A DNA stretch of 13,716 bases, taken from contig JAFKLV010000259.1 of NCBI GenBank assembly GCA_017304125.1, forward strand, positions 1-13,716, in the 5' to 3' direction. The notes under the pieces are model-generated. The model was given only the letters and a program-made list of their open reading frames with translations, was not told the DNA's origin and did not search any database. The stretch's first letter is position 1; each line of letters opens with the position of its first letter. This DNA comes from Sphingomonadales bacterium. GTDB lineage: Bacteria > Pseudomonadota > Alphaproteobacteria > Sphingomonadales > Sphingomonadaceae. Made by a program: the position numbers and the translations under genes. Positions 13,444 to 13,716 of this stretch are shown one piece after another.

Positions 13444-13716
13444 ATGCGTCGTCGTATTTTGCCCGCCAGTTCCGCGCTTGCCGCGCTCGCACTTGCCTCA
13501 TGCGTCAGCGCACCGCCGCGACCTGCTCCGGTTGCGCCCGCCCCGCCTCCACCTCCGCCGGCCCCCGTCACGGCCCCCGCACCGGCGCCGCTCGCCGACG
13601 ACTGGCGCGACTGGCCGCTGACCCCCGGCACCTGGCGCTACGCCCCGGACAGCCGCGGCACCCGCGCGATGTTCGGCGCCGGCGGCGAGGCGCTCGTCGT
13701 GCTGCGCTGCGACCGG
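13444..13716 (+). CDS. Proline-rich lipoprotein, 3' end outside the window
   Basis: The first 91 codons are visible. MRRRILPASSALAALALASC is a lipoprotein signal peptide: basic start, hydrophobic core and lipobox LASC with the modified Cys at 20. A Pro/Ala linker follows (about 24-48), then a folded-domain start, DDWRDWPLTPGTWRYAPD (50-67) and GTRAMFGAGGEALVVLRCD. It would be anchored in the envelope. The domain family is not one I can name. There is no ribosome site before ATG 13444, where the sequence is TATATACC, so the mRNA may be nearly leaderless or the start may be weak. The ORF runs past the window edge. Confidence 0.7.
   Translation, partial: MRRRILPASSALAALALASCVSAPPRPAPVAPAPPPPPPAPVTAPAPAPLADDWRDWPLTPGTWRYAPDSRGTRAMFGAGGEALVVLRCDR

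Noticed and set aside
1..13716. Search by eye for tRNA/rRNA genes, CRISPR arrays, insertion sequences, attachment sites, riboswitches and prophage genes
   Set aside because: None seen. The only repeats are the short intergenic palindromes, and coding style is even across the window, with no sign of a recent mobile insertion.

Overview
The window looks like a stretch of chromosome from a high-GC alphaproteobacterium, most likely a sphingomonad (Sphingomonas or a relative). This rests on strong G/C bias at third codon positions, dispersed 'CGTCATCCC / CGTCATGCCGG' palindromes between genes, and the gene types present. I identify 13 protein genes, of which the first and last are cut by the window edges. 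There are no RNA genes, insertion sequences, prophage genes or CRISPR arrays. No gap between genes exceeds about 210 bases.

Layout. (1) 1-1144, +: the 3' part of a HerA/DUF87-type ATPase with a winged-helix-like tail. (2) 1353-3315, +: a two-gene operon of a pirin-family bicupin and a zinc-free MDR oxidoreductase, joined by a 1-nt gap and a perfect AGGAGG. It ends in a strong palindrome shared with the next, convergent gene. (3) 3366-3956, -: an exported SRPBCC-fold protein with a TTG start. (4) 4156-5052, +: a LysR-type regulator of the CysL/YeiE kind, followed by (5) 5241-6287, +: a YeiH-family membrane protein (putative sulfate exporter). The gaps in front of the regulator and in front of yeiH carry the same 14-nt element, 13 of 14 bases identical and in opposite orientation. 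(6) 6289-7464, -: a membrane-anchored NAPE-PLD-like metallo-hydrolase, downstream of (7) 7526-7978, -: a DUF2721 membrane protein. (8) 8060-9139, +: a CelD/FemAB-like GNAT acyltransferase that overlaps tail-to-tail with (9) 9114-9773, -: a TetR regulator. (10) 9975-10793, +: arylamine N-acetyltransferase with an intact Cys-His-Asp triad. (11) 10836-13025, +: uvrB. (12) 13145-13357, -: an unrecognised 70-residue protein with a strong ribosome site. (13) 13444 to the right edge, +: the start of a proline-rich lipoprotein.

How the genes fit together. Most of the window is ordinary chromosomal content: DNA repair (uvrB), redox or xenobiotic chemistry (pirin, MDR, NAT) and membrane or envelope proteins. 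The only module with an explicit regulatory hint is LysR - yeiH, possibly including the divergent SRPBCC gene, connected by the shared element. The palindromic repeats sit at gene ends (3323-3355 and 13042-13144) and in the TetR/NAT divergent gap (9841-9924). At the gene ends they probably act as transcription end points. I found no clearly novel multi-gene system. The items most worth checking are the shared element, a His-to-Arg change at a pirin iron-ligand position, and the small unknown gene.
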